64,000 bases of DNA from Promethearchaeota archaeon (lineage in GTDB: Archaea > Asgardarchaeota > Lokiarchaeia > Sigyniarchaeales > SOKP01), in assembly GCA_019058245.1 (NCBI GenBank), contig JAHPZJ010000030.1, positions 62,001-126,000 of the forward strand. The letters run 5' to 3'. The notes beneath the pieces were generated by a model. It was not told the DNA's origin and ran no database searches. It saw only the letters and a list, made by a program, of their open reading frames with translations. Positions 46,490 to 56,124 of the stretch are shown one piece after another. Positions within the stretch are counted from its first letter, which is position 1; each line of letters opens with the position of its first letter. The position numbers and the translations under genes were made by a program.

Positions 46490-47155
46490 TCACAAAATAC
46501 TAATGCCAACCACTAGTAATAGGATTCCTTGGATTATACATACAATAGCTACAATAAAGGCAAAGGGAGGCCAAGATAGTACTTTTGAAATACCCATTAT
46601 TCCCGCAATGTAGAACTTAACAAATATAGCAACTACTGCCAAAATAATGATGAATAAAACGATGAAAAACCATTTTGGATCAAAATGAATAGCAATATGT
46701 TCAACTACCCAATCTGGTATTAAAAGACAGACAATAATACCAACCGCAATAGCGAGTACTAGTCCTACAATACTAGAAATTGGAAGGTCATTTAAAGGTT
46801 TTAAAAGGGTAAAAGCTCCAAAAACAATCAGTAATATAGCAGAAAAAAGATTTCTTCCTGCTCCAGGATTTTCTGTAGCATACGCTACACTTGGGGGTTC
46901 ATCTAAAATTAAAGCTCCAACTCCACTTATAATACTGAAGATTCCTACTAAAATTCCAATATAAGTTAATGCTTTAAGAAATTTGGTTATATCAAAATCC
47001 CAAGATTCAACTTTTCGTTTTTTGAAAGAACCTCTCCTTTTTGTTTCGTATATGGCATAAATAATCCACATAATGCCTAAAATTAGAAAGAAAAATCCTC
47101 CCCATTTTGATAGAGGGCGCATAAAATTATCTGTAAAATCCCATGCGAAAATCAA
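46490..47155 (-). CDS. Multi-pass membrane protein of unknown function
   Basis: 221 residues with about six hydrophobic helices (near 18-34, 63-84, 103-118, 127-148, 164-187 and 197-219) and a charged loop at 37-58 (KRRGSFKKRKVE). No recognisable motif. Between a flavodoxin and a GlpD-like gene on the same strand, without evidence of a shared task. Confidence 0.65.
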   Translation of the reverse strand: MIFAWDFTDNFMRPLSKWGGFFFLILGIMWIIYAIYETKRRGSFKKRKVESWDFDITKFLKALTYIGILVGIFSIISGVGALILDEPPSVAYATENPGAGRNLFSAILLIVFGAFTLLKPLNDLPISSIVGLVLAIAVGIIVCLLIPDWVVEHIAIHFDPKWFFIVLFIIILAVVAIFVKFYIAGIMGISKVLSWPPFAFIVAIVCIIQGILLLVVGISIL

Positions 47156-47263
47156 TTATTTTCACTCTTTAATATATATTTAGATTTGTTATTATATTGT
47201 ATATTATTTTTTAAGAATATAATTCTAATGGAGTCCAATTATTAAAAATAAAATCTGAAAGGA

Positions 47264-48958
47264 TTAAGTAATAAATGAGACTGTTTTTTTTATGTAATCC
47301 ATATACATCTCAATTTCTTTACTCTTTTTATTTTCATCCCATGAATATTCGTTTGTCATGATTTCAGCGACTTTTTTCGCTGCTTTTAGAGTCATTCTGT
47401 GATCAATCCAAAGAGACATTTCTGTTCTTCTGCAAAATACATCAATTAAATGAGGTGTATGCTCATATCTTAGACAATAAAGAATTTCTGCTTTTATGAA
47501 ATCATTATCTTGATTTATTTTTTCATTTAAAGATTCATCATTATCTATCATTTCAAGAATTTTAATAGCACCTTTACCATATTGTTGGTATAAATGATCT
47601 AAAACATCAGGATCTATATTATGATGATGTTCTTTTAACACTATTGACCAATCTTCCTCGGTAAGTCCTATAATGAAAGGTTGTCTACTAAAATGCTTCT
47701 CTCTTTTAATATTTGGGAATAATTTTCTTTCTTCTAATTTATTAAATAAATCTTCAGCCATAGCACGCCATTCTGTTAATTTACCTCCAGCTATTGTTAA
47801 TAAACCATCATCAGAGAAAAAGATGGTATGAGTTCTCGATACTTCACTTTCAGATTTCCCCTTTTGCATTACTAATGGTCTTATTCCAGCATAAGTTGAC
47901 AATATATTATCATATTCTAATTCTGCATTTGGGTAAAATTTTTTTGTTGATGTGATTAAGTAATCCGCATCATCTTTAGAACAAAAGGGATTAACTAAAT
48001 CTCCATCATAATCAGTATCAGTCGTACCAATAATTGTATAATTTTTATCTCTAGGTATAACAAAAAAGATTCTATTATCAATTGGAGAATAGAGAACATC
48101 AGCCATTTTATTTTTAATATGTTTTCGTCGATATTGTAAATGAACACCCTTAGTAGGACGAATAAGAGGTTTTAAAACGTCATCAGGATATCGTTCAAGT
48201 AAGTTATCTGTCCAGATTCCTGTTGCATTAACAAATAGTTTTCCTCTTATTTCAAATTGATGATCCAATTCTAAATCTTTACATTTGACACCAATAATTT
48301 TATTATCCTTCCTAATATATCCGATCACTTTACAGTAATTTACTATATCAGCACCTCTTATAACAGCTTCTTTTAATGTTTCAATTGTTAATCTGGCATC
48401 ATCAATATTATTGTCATAATATACAGCACCTCCTAAATTTCCATCTCTTAAAAATTCAGGTTCTAATTCAAAAATTTCTTGTGGAGAATGCCATTGATGT
48501 TGTTTAAAATTTTTAAATTCTGATTTATCGTCACTTAGGAAATCATAAATTTTTATAGCCGAAGCTAATTCTCGCTTTTTGTATTTTCCTCCTTCGATAA
48601 CAGGTAGATAAAATGGTACTGGTCTAACTAAATGAGGGATATCTATTCGCATCCAATTTCTTTCTCTTGTAGCCTCTTTAACTAAATCCATCTCCCCATA
48701 ATTTATGTATCTTAACCCTCCGTGAGCTAGTTTTGAACTTCTTGATGAAGTCCCTGCTGAAAAATCCTGCATATCAACACATGCAACTACAAGTCCTCTT
48801 ATTGCCGCTTCTCTCGCGATACCAGCCCCCGTTATCCCTGCTCCAATAATCACAAGATCATAATTTATCTCTTTTAATCTTTTAATGATTTTATCTCTAC
48901 TTTTATAATTCCATGACTGACTGAATAATTTCTTTTCTAGATCTTTCATATATATCAT
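47264..48958 (-). CDS. FAD-dependent glycerol-3-phosphate dehydrogenase (GlpD/GlpA-like)
   Basis: A 564-residue flavoenzyme that oxidises sn-glycerol 3-phosphate to dihydroxyacetone phosphate. The FAD dinucleotide motif is VIIGAGITGAGIAREAAIRG near 36-55, followed by the family block GTSSRSSKLAHGGLRYI near 68-84 and TKGVHL near 285. The C-terminal helical domain typical of GlpD-type enzymes is present (CRRTEMSLWIDHRMT near 519). Length is usual. Translation may start at ATG 48958 or 48949. No glycerol kinase or facilitator lies nearby. It can work in glycerol-3-phosphate catabolism; a lipid role is discussed in the findings. Confidence 0.93.
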   Translation of the reverse strand: MIYMKDLEKKLFSQSWNYKSRDKIIKRLKEINYDLVIIGAGITGAGIAREAAIRGLVVACVDMQDFSAGTSSRSSKLAHGGLRYINYGEMDLVKEATRERNWMRIDIPHLVRPVPFYLPVIEGGKYKKRELASAIKIYDFLSDDKSEFKNFKQHQWHSPQEIFELEPEFLRDGNLGGAVYYDNNIDDARLTIETLKEAVIRGADIVNYCKVIGYIRKDNKIIGVKCKDLELDHQFEIRGKLFVNATGIWTDNLLERYPDDVLKPLIRPTKGVHLQYRRKHIKNKMADVLYSPIDNRIFFVIPRDKNYTIIGTTDTDYDGDLVNPFCSKDDADYLITSTKKFYPNAELEYDNILSTYAGIRPLVMQKGKSESEVSRTHTIFFSDDGLLTIAGGKLTEWRAMAEDLFNKLEERKLFPNIKREKHFSRQPFIIGLTEEDWSIVLKEHHHNIDPDVLDHLYQQYGKGAIKILEMIDNDESLNEKINQDNDFIKAEILYCLRYEHTPHLIDVFCRRTEMSLWIDHRMTLKAAKKVAEIMTNEYSWDENKKSKEIEMYMDYIKKTVSFIT

Positions 48959-49154
48959 TTACCAAAATTTTCACATCTAAATTAATCTTTCTTGAAAGAG
49001 CAAAATAATTCATTTTATTTTATCAATTAATTTCTGAAATTTTAGTTATTGATATTATTAATATAAAACTTTGCGAAATCAAAAGATTTAAAATAAAAAA
49101 TTTAGTTCATATATAAGGAAAGCTAATTTTTGAATCAAAATGGGATAGATAATA

Positions 49155-49535
49155 ATGCCAAAATCTGAAAAAAAAAAAATTCTAATTGTAGATGATGCTC
49201 AATTCGTAAGAAATAGGATTAAAAAGGTAATAGAAAAAATGGATTTTGCCGAAGTTATTGGTGAAGCCTCAAATGGAGATGATGCAATATCTTTGTACAA
49301 AGAATTAAAACCAGATTTAGTAACTATGGATCTTGTTATGCCGAATACCGATGGAATTAAAGCAATTGAAGAAATTATGAAATTTGACAAGAGCGCTATA
49401 ATTGTTGTAGTAAGTGCAATGGGTCAAGAACTATCCATACTCGAAGCTACGGAAAAGGGAGCAAAAGATTACATTAAAAAACCCTTCAAGGAGGAACAGA
49501 TTTATCGCGCTATAGAACGATTCTTAAAGCCTTAA
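49155..49535 (+). CDS. CheY-like single-domain response regulator
   Basis: 126 residues, a lone receiver domain. Acidic pocket Asp13-Asp14 (IVDDAQ), phospho-acceptor Asp59 (VTMDLVMPN), conserved Ser/Thr in VVVSAMG near 87-93, and Lys in YIKKPF near 109-114. No output domain is attached and no histidine kinase or chemotaxis operon is adjacent, so its partner is elsewhere. Confidence 0.93.
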   Translation: MPKSEKKKILIVDDAQFVRNRIKKVIEKMDFAEVIGEASNGDDAISLYKELKPDLVTMDLVMPNTDGIKAIEEIMKFDKSAIIVVVSAMGQELSILEATEKGAKDYIKKPFKEEQIYRAIERFLKP

Positions 49536-49553
49536 ATAAAAAGAGGGGTCTCT

Positions 49554-50525
49554 TCAAATATTTTTCAATAATGTTTTTAGAATCAATGGCATCGAATAAA
49601 TATCATAATAATTATGCTCAATAATTTCTTTAATTAAACCAATATATCTCTTAGGATTTTCTCTATATTTCCGATAACAAAAACCTACTAGCTCACTCGG
49701 TAGAGAATTTTTTCTTATCCAATTCAATAGATTTTCTTCTATATTCGCTAAAGAAAAATTATGAAATTTTCCTTTAAATATGCGACGACAATGATGAAAC
49801 AAATCAATATGATGAAATTTGGTATTAATTTTTTCATGTGGTTGATCTTGTTCTGAAATCATTGGATTTTCATCGAAAAAGTACAAAAATCGATTTGCTA
49901 AATATGGAATATCAAAGGTTTTTCCATTATAAGTTATAAAGCATTTATAATTTGGGAATATCTTTGTTCTAAGATGTTCATATATTGCTATTTCTTCTTT
50001 ATACTCTCTAGCAAAAAAAATATGTATTTTAAATTCATTATGTTGATAGAAACCAATCCCTACAATTATAACAGGACTATCAAATATGCCAAGTGTTTCA
50101 ATATCCAAAAACAGAAAATCTTCGAGCCTAAAACAAAAAATCACATCTAAATCATTAATATATTTGTTTTTTGTGAGAGTTTGAAAATTTTTTTCTTTCA
50201 TCAAATTTAAAATCTGAGTTGCTGAACTACTGAAATGTAAATTGTATTTTAAATCTATTAGAGTCGTAATTCCTCTCTGATTTAATTTTTTTTCAATGAA
50301 TTCTCCAACATAATTAACAGTTTTAAGATTATTTATCAATTTTTTCCGAGGTTTATATATATCAATTTCATTTGGAATATCATTTTCCTCCCAAACGAAT
50401 TCAATGAATTCACCCATCGTATTTTTGATAATATGATAGTTTTGATATAAATCTTCTAATTGCTGTCCATGGTATTGTTCTATTAAAGGTGTTATATCAA
50501 AGCTAACGATTTTGTAATTATCCAT
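49554..50525 (-). CDS. YprB-like RNase H-fold 3'-5' exonuclease
   Basis: A 323-residue protein. The C-terminal half has a DEDD-type exonuclease pattern: LDIETLG near 138-144 (first acidic pair), ITYNGKTFDIPYLANR near 196-211 (second Asp), HIDLFHHCRR near 235-244 (Asp), and EHNYYDIYSMPLI near 304-316 (last Asp with H-N). The N-terminal 130 residues contain a helix-hairpin-helix-like stretch (LNQRGITTLIDLKYN). The pattern fits the RNase_H_2/YprB family; substrate DNA or RNA unknown. Convergent with the CheY-like gene, 18 bp apart. Confidence 0.83.
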   Translation of the reverse strand: MDNYKIVSFDITPLIEQYHGQQLEDLYQNYHIIKNTMGEFIEFVWEENDIPNEIDIYKPRKKLINNLKTVNYVGEFIEKKLNQRGITTLIDLKYNLHFSSSATQILNLMKEKNFQTLTKNKYINDLDVIFCFRLEDFLFLDIETLGIFDSPVIIVGIGFYQHNEFKIHIFFAREYKEEIAIYEHLRTKIFPNYKCFITYNGKTFDIPYLANRFLYFFDENPMISEQDQPHEKINTKFHHIDLFHHCRRIFKGKFHNFSLANIEENLLNWIRKNSLPSELVGFCYRKYRENPKRYIGLIKEIIEHNYYDIYSMPLILKTLLKNI

Positions 50526-50694
50526 TATCTATAAATAATTAAGAGATTTTATTTAATAATGTATCCTCTTAGGATTTATAATAAAACTAAAGTGTTAGAA
50601 CAACTACTTTTAAGTTTTACATATTTAAATAGATTAATGATTAAAAAATACTCTAATAAAAATAGATATCTTTAGAAATTTTTTGGATATTTAA

Positions 50695-51990
50695 TTAGTA
50701 ATTTCTAACTTTAAAGTATCTTCTTGATTCCGCATCTTCCAGTACATAGTGACTCCCTCCACCATGAATCATGCAATAAGAATCAAGAAGTCCCATTTGA
50801 TTGCAATATTGTTCAGTAAATGCACGTCCTCCCATAGTTCTAAATAAATCAACTGAACACTGAAATGCTAATTCAGCAGTTTGAACTTTTAACCCCATTG
50901 CTTGAGAAGCGATCATTTTAGAATTAGATGGTTGAGGATGTTTATCAATCTCTCGGGTATAATTTATTAATGCTGATAGAAGTAAATTAGTTTGACGTAT
51001 ATTTTCAGCAATTGGAAATCTAATAATCTGATAATGATGTAATTTATGTTCAAACTGCTCACGTTGGAGGGCAAAACTAAGTGAAAAAAATAGTTTTTTA
51101 ATACAGTCGCCTATTGCTTCAGCACTAATAACTAATCTTTCCTCATTTAGTTGATGAAACATAAGATCTAATCCATCAGCTTCGAGAAGATTTTCTTTGG
51201 GAATTTCTACATCATTAAAAACTAAACGACTGACAAATGCATCATTCATTCCATAAGTTCTAACTCTTGAAGATTCGAAATTTTTCAATTGTTGGTGTTC
51301 AGTATCTACTATTATTCCCCCTATTTTTCCATTATTCAATCTGCCATAGAGAAGAATATAATCTGCCAGCATCCCATTCGTGATAAAGAGTTTTTTCCCA
51401 TTTGCGATTATAGAATCGTATTTTTCATCTAGTTTTAACTCAATTTTAACAATATCACTACCTATTTTAAATTCAGTCATAGCAGAAGCTGCCATCAAAC
51501 CATTTTTAACTACAGGGATAAGAAATTTATCTCTTTGAAATTTATTGGCTTTATAATTCAGGGGATTACAATAAAGTGTTCCCCCTGCCAATCTACCCAT
51601 CTCAATACTCCAGTTGCCATTTATATATCTTTCACTATTATTAGACCAAAAACCACCAGATAAGGTTAATGCTATGAGAGCATTTTTAGTTACACTTCCT
51701 ACGTCATTATCTTCAAAACCTATTGATGTGCTATAGTAACCTTTTTCTGCTAACTTCTTCATAAAATTAATAACAATTTCACGTTTCTTATCTTGTATTG
51801 GTACTTCTGCAGAATAATTTAATTCTTCTAAAATTTTCAAATCTTTTTCAAGATATTCTTCCATATAATTGTGAAAATTAGACAGAAATGTTTTTTCTTC
51901 GGGATTAAGTAAAGCGTTATGGATTAAGTCAAATTCAGGCAAATTTCTGCTAATTTCTATTTTTGGAAATTCTGGGACTCTTATATCCAT
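50695..51990 (-). CDS. Acyl-CoA dehydrogenase-like flavoprotein
   Basis: An FAD enzyme of the acyl-CoA dehydrogenase family, 431 residues from the ATG at 51990 (a TTG at 52011 would add seven). The substrate/FAD segment AMTEFKIGSDIVK lies near 170 and the helix G segment QLNEERLVISAEAIG near 281. The usual YEGT catalytic Glu of short/medium-chain enzymes is replaced (IHGGGSHYVLE near the C-terminus). A Glu in the LxER position of helix G (Glu284) corresponds to the catalytic Glu of isovaleryl- and long-chain enzymes. It lies divergently next to the thiolase-like gene at 52181, which suggests a shared acyl-CoA pathway. Confidence 0.85.
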   Translation of the reverse strand: MDIRVPEFPKIEISRNLPEFDLIHNALLNPEEKTFLSNFHNYMEEYLEKDLKILEELNYSAEVPIQDKKREIVINFMKKLAEKGYYSTSIGFEDNDVGSVTKNALIALTLSGGFWSNNSERYINGNWSIEMGRLAGGTLYCNPLNYKANKFQRDKFLIPVVKNGLMAASAMTEFKIGSDIVKIELKLDEKYDSIIANGKKLFITNGMLADYILLYGRLNNGKIGGIIVDTEHQQLKNFESSRVRTYGMNDAFVSRLVFNDVEIPKENLLEADGLDLMFHQLNEERLVISAEAIGDCIKKLFFSLSFALQREQFEHKLHHYQIIRFPIAENIRQTNLLLSALINYTREIDKHPQPSNSKMIASQAMGLKVQTAELAFQCSVDLFRTMGGRAFTEQYCNQMGLLDSYCMIHGGGSHYVLEDAESRRYFKVRNY

Positions 51991-52180
51991 AATAAAAAAG
52001 ACAAGTTTCAAAAATATAAATTTTAGTTAAAAATTAATAGGAATTTTTTCCCACCATAGCTTAACGTTTAATCAGAAAGTTTTTAATCAAAATTATTCAT
52101 AAAAATAAAATATTGATTCATTATGAAAACTATAAAAATATAAAACAAAAATATATAAAATTTTCAATGGTGAAATTTTT

Positions 52181-53602
52181 ATGATTAAATTTAGCGAAAA
52201 ACAATTAAGAATACCGAAATTAATGCGCCCAGTCTATTTAGTTACAGTTGGAATGTCAAAATTCGATAGAGCCTTTCCAGAAACCAGAACTGAAGAATTA
52301 TGTGTGGATGCTCTTACTGCTGCAGCTGATTTTGTAAATATGACTCCGAGTGAATTGAAACAATATATTCACACTTGTTATTATGGTCATTTTGCTGATC
52401 ATTTTGGAGATCAATTACTTGGAGAAGCAGTAGTTCATGATAGACTAGGATTAGATCCATTAGGTAATATTGGAGTAAAAACAGGTGGTGCTACAGGAGG
52501 TTCTACTATGTGGGAAGCTGTAAAAGCAGTAGCTTCAGGTTATAGTGATTGTGCTTTAGCGCTAGGATGGGAAAGAATGGATGAAGTCCCTACAGATGAA
52601 GGAAACCATCTTATTTCATGTGCTGCGGATAAAGATTGGGAAACACCCTTGGGACATATCTATACGGGGTATTATGCTGTCATGGCTCAAAGATATTGGA
52701 AAATATTTGGTAAGGAAGAAGATTCTTTTCGAAATACTATGGCAGAAATAGCTGTAAAAAATCGCGGTTATGCTAGAATGAATCCTCACGCTCATGGACC
52801 TATGAAAATTACTGTTGAAGATGTTATTAAATCCCCTATAGTTGCTTATCCTCTACGTACTTTAGATTGTTGCCTAATGAGTGTTGGATCTGCTTGTGGA
52901 ATTGTGTGTGATGAAAAGACAGCATATGAAATAACAGATAAACCACTTAGGATATATATTGCTGCTGGAAGCCATACATTACGGGTAGCCGATCGAAGAG
53001 ATATGAAAATCCCTCTCTTACCAAATGAGAAACCGAATCAATATGATAATTTAGGAAAAAAATTTCCAGGAGGAGATCGTTATCCAGGCTTCACGAGCTT
53101 CTTAGCAGCAAGAATATCTGCTTATTATGCATATCATATGTCAGGAGTAGTTGATCCGACAGAAGATCTTGATATAGTTGAACTTCATGATGCGTTTACA
53201 ATCAGTGATATTCAGACTTATGAAGACATTGGAATTAGACCTTATGGAGAAGGAAGAAATTATATTGAGAGTGGAGATGCATATGTTGTTAATCCACACA
53301 CTAAAAAACCAGGAAAACTACCAAGTAATCCCTGTGGTGGTTTAATAGGGTGTATGCATGCTGTAGGGGCAACAGGTTTAATGCAGATTGCTGAGATTGG
53401 CTATCATATATGGAATCGATGGGATGAAATTCATGAGTCTGAGGAGAAGTGGAACTCGTTTGGAAGAAAAAAACCTAAAGATTGGACAAGCCTCCAAGTT
53501 AAAGGTGCGAAAAGAGGACTTGCAATTTCTCACGCAGGTGTAGGCTCTCATGTTACATGTACAATTTTAATGAATCCAAATAATTTAATAAAGGAGGATT
53601 AG
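52181..53602 (+). CDS. Thiolase-fold protein (SCP-x/Ltp-like) lacking the nucleophilic Cys
   Basis: A 473-residue thiolase-superfamily protein. The segment where thiolases carry ACASGG reads GGATGG here (102-107), so the acylated Cys is replaced by Gly103. The rest of the fold is kept: ALALGWERMDE, VELHDAFTISD (HDAF motif with a His), and GCMHAVGATGLMQ in place of GHPxGATG. Cys-less members paired with DUF35 proteins are known as retro-aldolases on steroid side chains (Ltp2/ChsH2). The DUF35 gene begins 4 bp after this stop, with a strong ribosome-binding site AAGGAGG. Function is inferred as aldolase or thiolase-like scaffold rather than ordinary thiolysis. Confidence 0.85.
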   Translation: MIKFSEKQLRIPKLMRPVYLVTVGMSKFDRAFPETRTEELCVDALTAAADFVNMTPSELKQYIHTCYYGHFADHFGDQLLGEAVVHDRLGLDPLGNIGVKTGGATGGSTMWEAVKAVASGYSDCALALGWERMDEVPTDEGNHLISCAADKDWETPLGHIYTGYYAVMAQRYWKIFGKEEDSFRNTMAEIAVKNRGYARMNPHAHGPMKITVEDVIKSPIVAYPLRTLDCCLMSVGSACGIVCDEKTAYEITDKPLRIYIAAGSHTLRVADRRDMKIPLLPNEKPNQYDNLGKKFPGGDRYPGFTSFLAARISAYYAYHMSGVVDPTEDLDIVELHDAFTISDIQTYEDIGIRPYGEGRNYIESGDAYVVNPHTKKPGKLPSNPCGGLIGCMHAVGATGLMQIAEIGYHIWNRWDEIHESEEKWNSFGRKKPKDWTSLQVKGAKRGLAISHAGVGSHVTCTILMNPNNLIKED

Positions 53603-53606
53603 AAAA

Positions 53607-54209
53607 ATGCCTAAAGTAGAAGAAGAAAAAGGATTTGTAGAGATACTTAATAGTAGATATAAACTTCGCGGATTATTTCACATAATTGAAGCAAATCAAC
53701 CCATTTATAATAAAGACACTGGAAAATTAGCTGGTGTGACAAATCCAAGAGATGTGACATATATCCACTCATACGGTGGAGAAGCTATATTTTTCGAATC
53801 TCTTAGTAAGGGGAAACTTATGGCTTCAAGGTGTGATAATGAAAAATGTGAATCCAAAGGTTCAATCTATGAACCATTTCGAATATTCTGTCCAGACTGC
53901 CTAAGGAAAAATACTATTGTAGATATCACTGAAAAAGCTCAAAAAACAGCTAAAATCCACTCTTTTATTATTACTCATCGTTCTGGAGCCTTTAATATAT
54001 TACCAAAACCAATTAAATTCATAAATGTCGAATTTGATGAAGAAGTGGTTACAATTCTTATGAGTGTTTTAGTTGTAGGAGAACCTGAAATTGGAAAAAG
54101 AATAATACCAATTTTTCGAATAAAAAGCCCAACTTATACAATTATGGATTTAATGTTTGTTGTTAAAGGTACAACTGAATCAGAGTTACCTGAGAAATTT
54201 AGTTTCTAA
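53607..54209 (+). CDS. DUF35 OB-fold, zinc-ribbon protein
   Basis: A 200-residue partner of thiolase-fold proteins. A rubredoxin-like zinc ribbon has Cys76, Cys81, Cys95 and Cys98 (CDNEKC ... CPDC), followed by an OB-fold C-terminal domain (IHSFIITHRSGAFNILPKP onward). The AAGGAGG ribosome-binding site overlaps the end of the upstream thiolase-like gene, so the two are coupled. In archaeal mevalonate and steroid-degrading complexes DUF35 proteins bridge thiolase-fold enzymes and channel intermediates. Confidence 0.92.
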   Translation: MPKVEEEKGFVEILNSRYKLRGLFHIIEANQPIYNKDTGKLAGVTNPRDVTYIHSYGGEAIFFESLSKGKLMASRCDNEKCESKGSIYEPFRIFCPDCLRKNTIVDITEKAQKTAKIHSFIITHRSGAFNILPKPIKFINVEFDEEVVTILMSVLVVGEPEIGKRIIPIFRIKSPTYTIMDLMFVVKGTTESELPEKFSF

Positions 54210-54398
54210 TATTTTCTATAACTTTCTTTTTTTTTTTAATTTATAATTGAAATTCAATTAAAAATTCAGAGTTAGTAAATTTTATGCTTCAATACAAAAG
54301 ATAATTAATTATTTTTTTTTTAAAGTTAGGAAAGAAATAATTTTTTTATCAAAATATAACTATAATACTCAAAAATTAAATTTCAAAAGTGAAAAAAA

Positions 54399-55223
54399 TT
54401 GTCGGAAAAAATTGTATTAATAGAGGAAAACGAAGATAAGAGTATAATCACTATAAAAATGAATCGATTAGACAAAAGAAATGCGTTAAATTATGGTTTG
54501 ATGAGAGGTCTTCAAGATGCAATTGATAAAGTTGAACGAACAAATGCTAGAGTTGTTATTATAACTGGAGGAGATGAATTCTTTAGTTCTGGTATTGATT
54601 TAAAATTTTTAACAGGGCAAGAAAAAGATCCTGAAGGTCGTATTCCTGATATCAGAGTCCCTAGGAATTTTAGATATTTTGCAAATACATGGATTCATCC
54701 AATTTTTATTAAAATTGAAAAAATGGAAAAACCTGTAATTGCTAAAATTAATGGTTTTTGTTTTGGAATGGCATTTGAGTTAGCTTTAGCGTGTGATTTT
54801 CGATTTTGTACCGAATCTACTAAATTTTCGATGTTAGAAACTAAAGTTGGTATAACACCTGACGTAGGAGGTACCTGTCGTTTAACTCGATTAGTAGGGA
54901 TTCCAAATGCAAAAGATATCATTTTAACTGGACGCCAATTCGATGGAAATGAGGCATATAGACTTGGAGTTGTAAATAGAGTTGTAAAAGACCATAAAGA
55001 ATTAGATTCATTAATCAATATGTACTCAGATGAATTAATTGATTCTGCACCACTAGCAGTAGGACTTGGCAAAAAGTTAATAGATGATTGTTATGGAAAA
55101 GATACTGCTTTTGGATTGGAATTAGAAACTCTTGTAAGTTCACAATTATTTCAAACAAAAGATGCTAAATCAGGAGGACTTGCTCGTCTTCAAAAAGTCA
55201 AACCAAAATGGCTATGGAAGTGA
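54399..55223 (+). CDS. Enoyl-CoA hydratase/isomerase family protein
   Basis: A 274-residue crotonase-fold enzyme starting at a TTG (54399). The oxyanion-hole segment SSGIDLKFL lies near 67-75, the first catalytic Glu in MAFELALACDFRF near 127, and the second Glu in SMLETKVGITPDVGG near 148. The Asp in TPDVGG is at the position of an Asp used by dienoyl-CoA isomerases, so isomerase activity is possible besides hydration. It follows the DUF35 gene by 190 bp and could supply or consume the hydroxyacyl-CoA of that module. Confidence 0.88.
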   Translation: MSEKIVLIEENEDKSIITIKMNRLDKRNALNYGLMRGLQDAIDKVERTNARVVIITGGDEFFSSGIDLKFLTGQEKDPEGRIPDIRVPRNFRYFANTWIHPIFIKIEKMEKPVIAKINGFCFGMAFELALACDFRFCTESTKFSMLETKVGITPDVGGTCRLTRLVGIPNAKDIILTGRQFDGNEAYRLGVVNRVVKDHKELDSLINMYSDELIDSAPLAVGLGKKLIDDCYGKDTAFGLELETLVSSQLFQTKDAKSGGLARLQKVKPKWLWK

Positions 55224-55293
55224 TACTGCAGAATTATATTATTTTCTAATTTATTTATTCTTTTTTTAAAAAAATTGATGTCAAATCAATGTA

Positions 55294-55330
55294 TTTATTC
55301 AATTAGATTCAATCAATTTATTCAATTAGA
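55294..55330. repeat. Two 14-bp direct repeats, period 23
   Basis: TTTATTCAATTAGA occurs at 55294-55307 and again at 55317-55330, in the convergent spacer between the enoyl-CoA hydratase-like gene and the ABC permease. It may be a local duplication. No function is claimed. Confidence 0.5.
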
Positions 55331-55386
55331 GAAATTCGGAGTAAAGAAAAAAAAAAAATTTAAAATATTATTTATAGTTATGTAAT

Positions 55387-56124
55387 TTACAATCCTGGAA
55401 TCTCTGTTCGTTTGTGAAGGGTGTCCAAACCTTTAGAGATAATTGCTATAGTGATTAGAAATATAATAGCGACAATAATGTAGGTTGTGAGTGATATAAA
55501 CGAATCTGCAACAATAGATTTTGCTTGTCCAAAGAGTTCAGTAGCTCCAATTAATGAAACAACAACAGTATATTTCGGTAAATATGCTGCTTCATTTGAC
55601 CACGCAGGAATTACACGACGTAAAGCTTGTGGTAAAATTATATGACGAATTCCCGCTACACGCGACATACCTATCGATTGAGCAGCCATTAGTTGCCCGG
55701 CACCAATAGACATTATTGAACTACGCAAATATTCAGCTTGATAAGCTGCACTATTAAGACTTAAGGCAATGATTCCAAATAAAATTCGGTGATTTAAGAA
55801 AATAAAAGTTATATTTTTATCAAATATGCTAAATCTAGCTAACACGTTCCATGTTCCAACTGGTATATTTAATCCATAAAATATAAAGAATAATTGTGCA
55901 ATTAAAGGAGTACCTCGTATAAACTCAATATATCCTCCGGATACTCTTGAAAGTATTCTACCTCCATATTGCCGGAAAAGAGAAAGTAAAAGTCCTAAGA
56001 AGAATCCTATCATAAGTGCCCATACATAAAGCCACATTGTAGTAAGAAAACCAGATAAGATTCGGTCCCAGTATCCTAATATAGTGAAAATTTCCCCTAT
56101 TGGATTGTTTTGTTGAAAAATCAT
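55387..56124 (-). CDS. Polar amino-acid ABC transporter permease
   Basis: A 245-residue inner-membrane permease of the HisM/GlnP type. The EAA loop that contacts the ATPase is visible as SIGMSRVAGIRHIILPQALRRVIP (near 152-175). About five membrane helices. The start ATG at 56124 overlaps the ATPase stop by one base. It is the last gene of a minus-strand binding-protein, permease, ATPase, permease operon. Confidence 0.93.
   Translation of the reverse strand: MIFQQNNPIGEIFTILGYWDRILSGFLTTMWLYVWALMIGFFLGLLLSLFRQYGGRILSRVSGGYIEFIRGTPLIAQLFFIFYGLNIPVGTWNVLARFSIFDKNITFIFLNHRILFGIIALSLNSAAYQAEYLRSSIMSIGAGQLMAAQSIGMSRVAGIRHIILPQALRRVIPAWSNEAAYLPKYTVVVSLIGATELFGQAKSIVADSFISLTTYIIVAIIFLITIAIISKGLDTLHKRTEIPGL

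Noticed and set aside
55294..55330. CRISPR-like or operator array from the 14-bp direct repeats
   Set aside because: Only two copies, AT-only composition, in a convergent 3' spacer; no array and no cas genes in the window.
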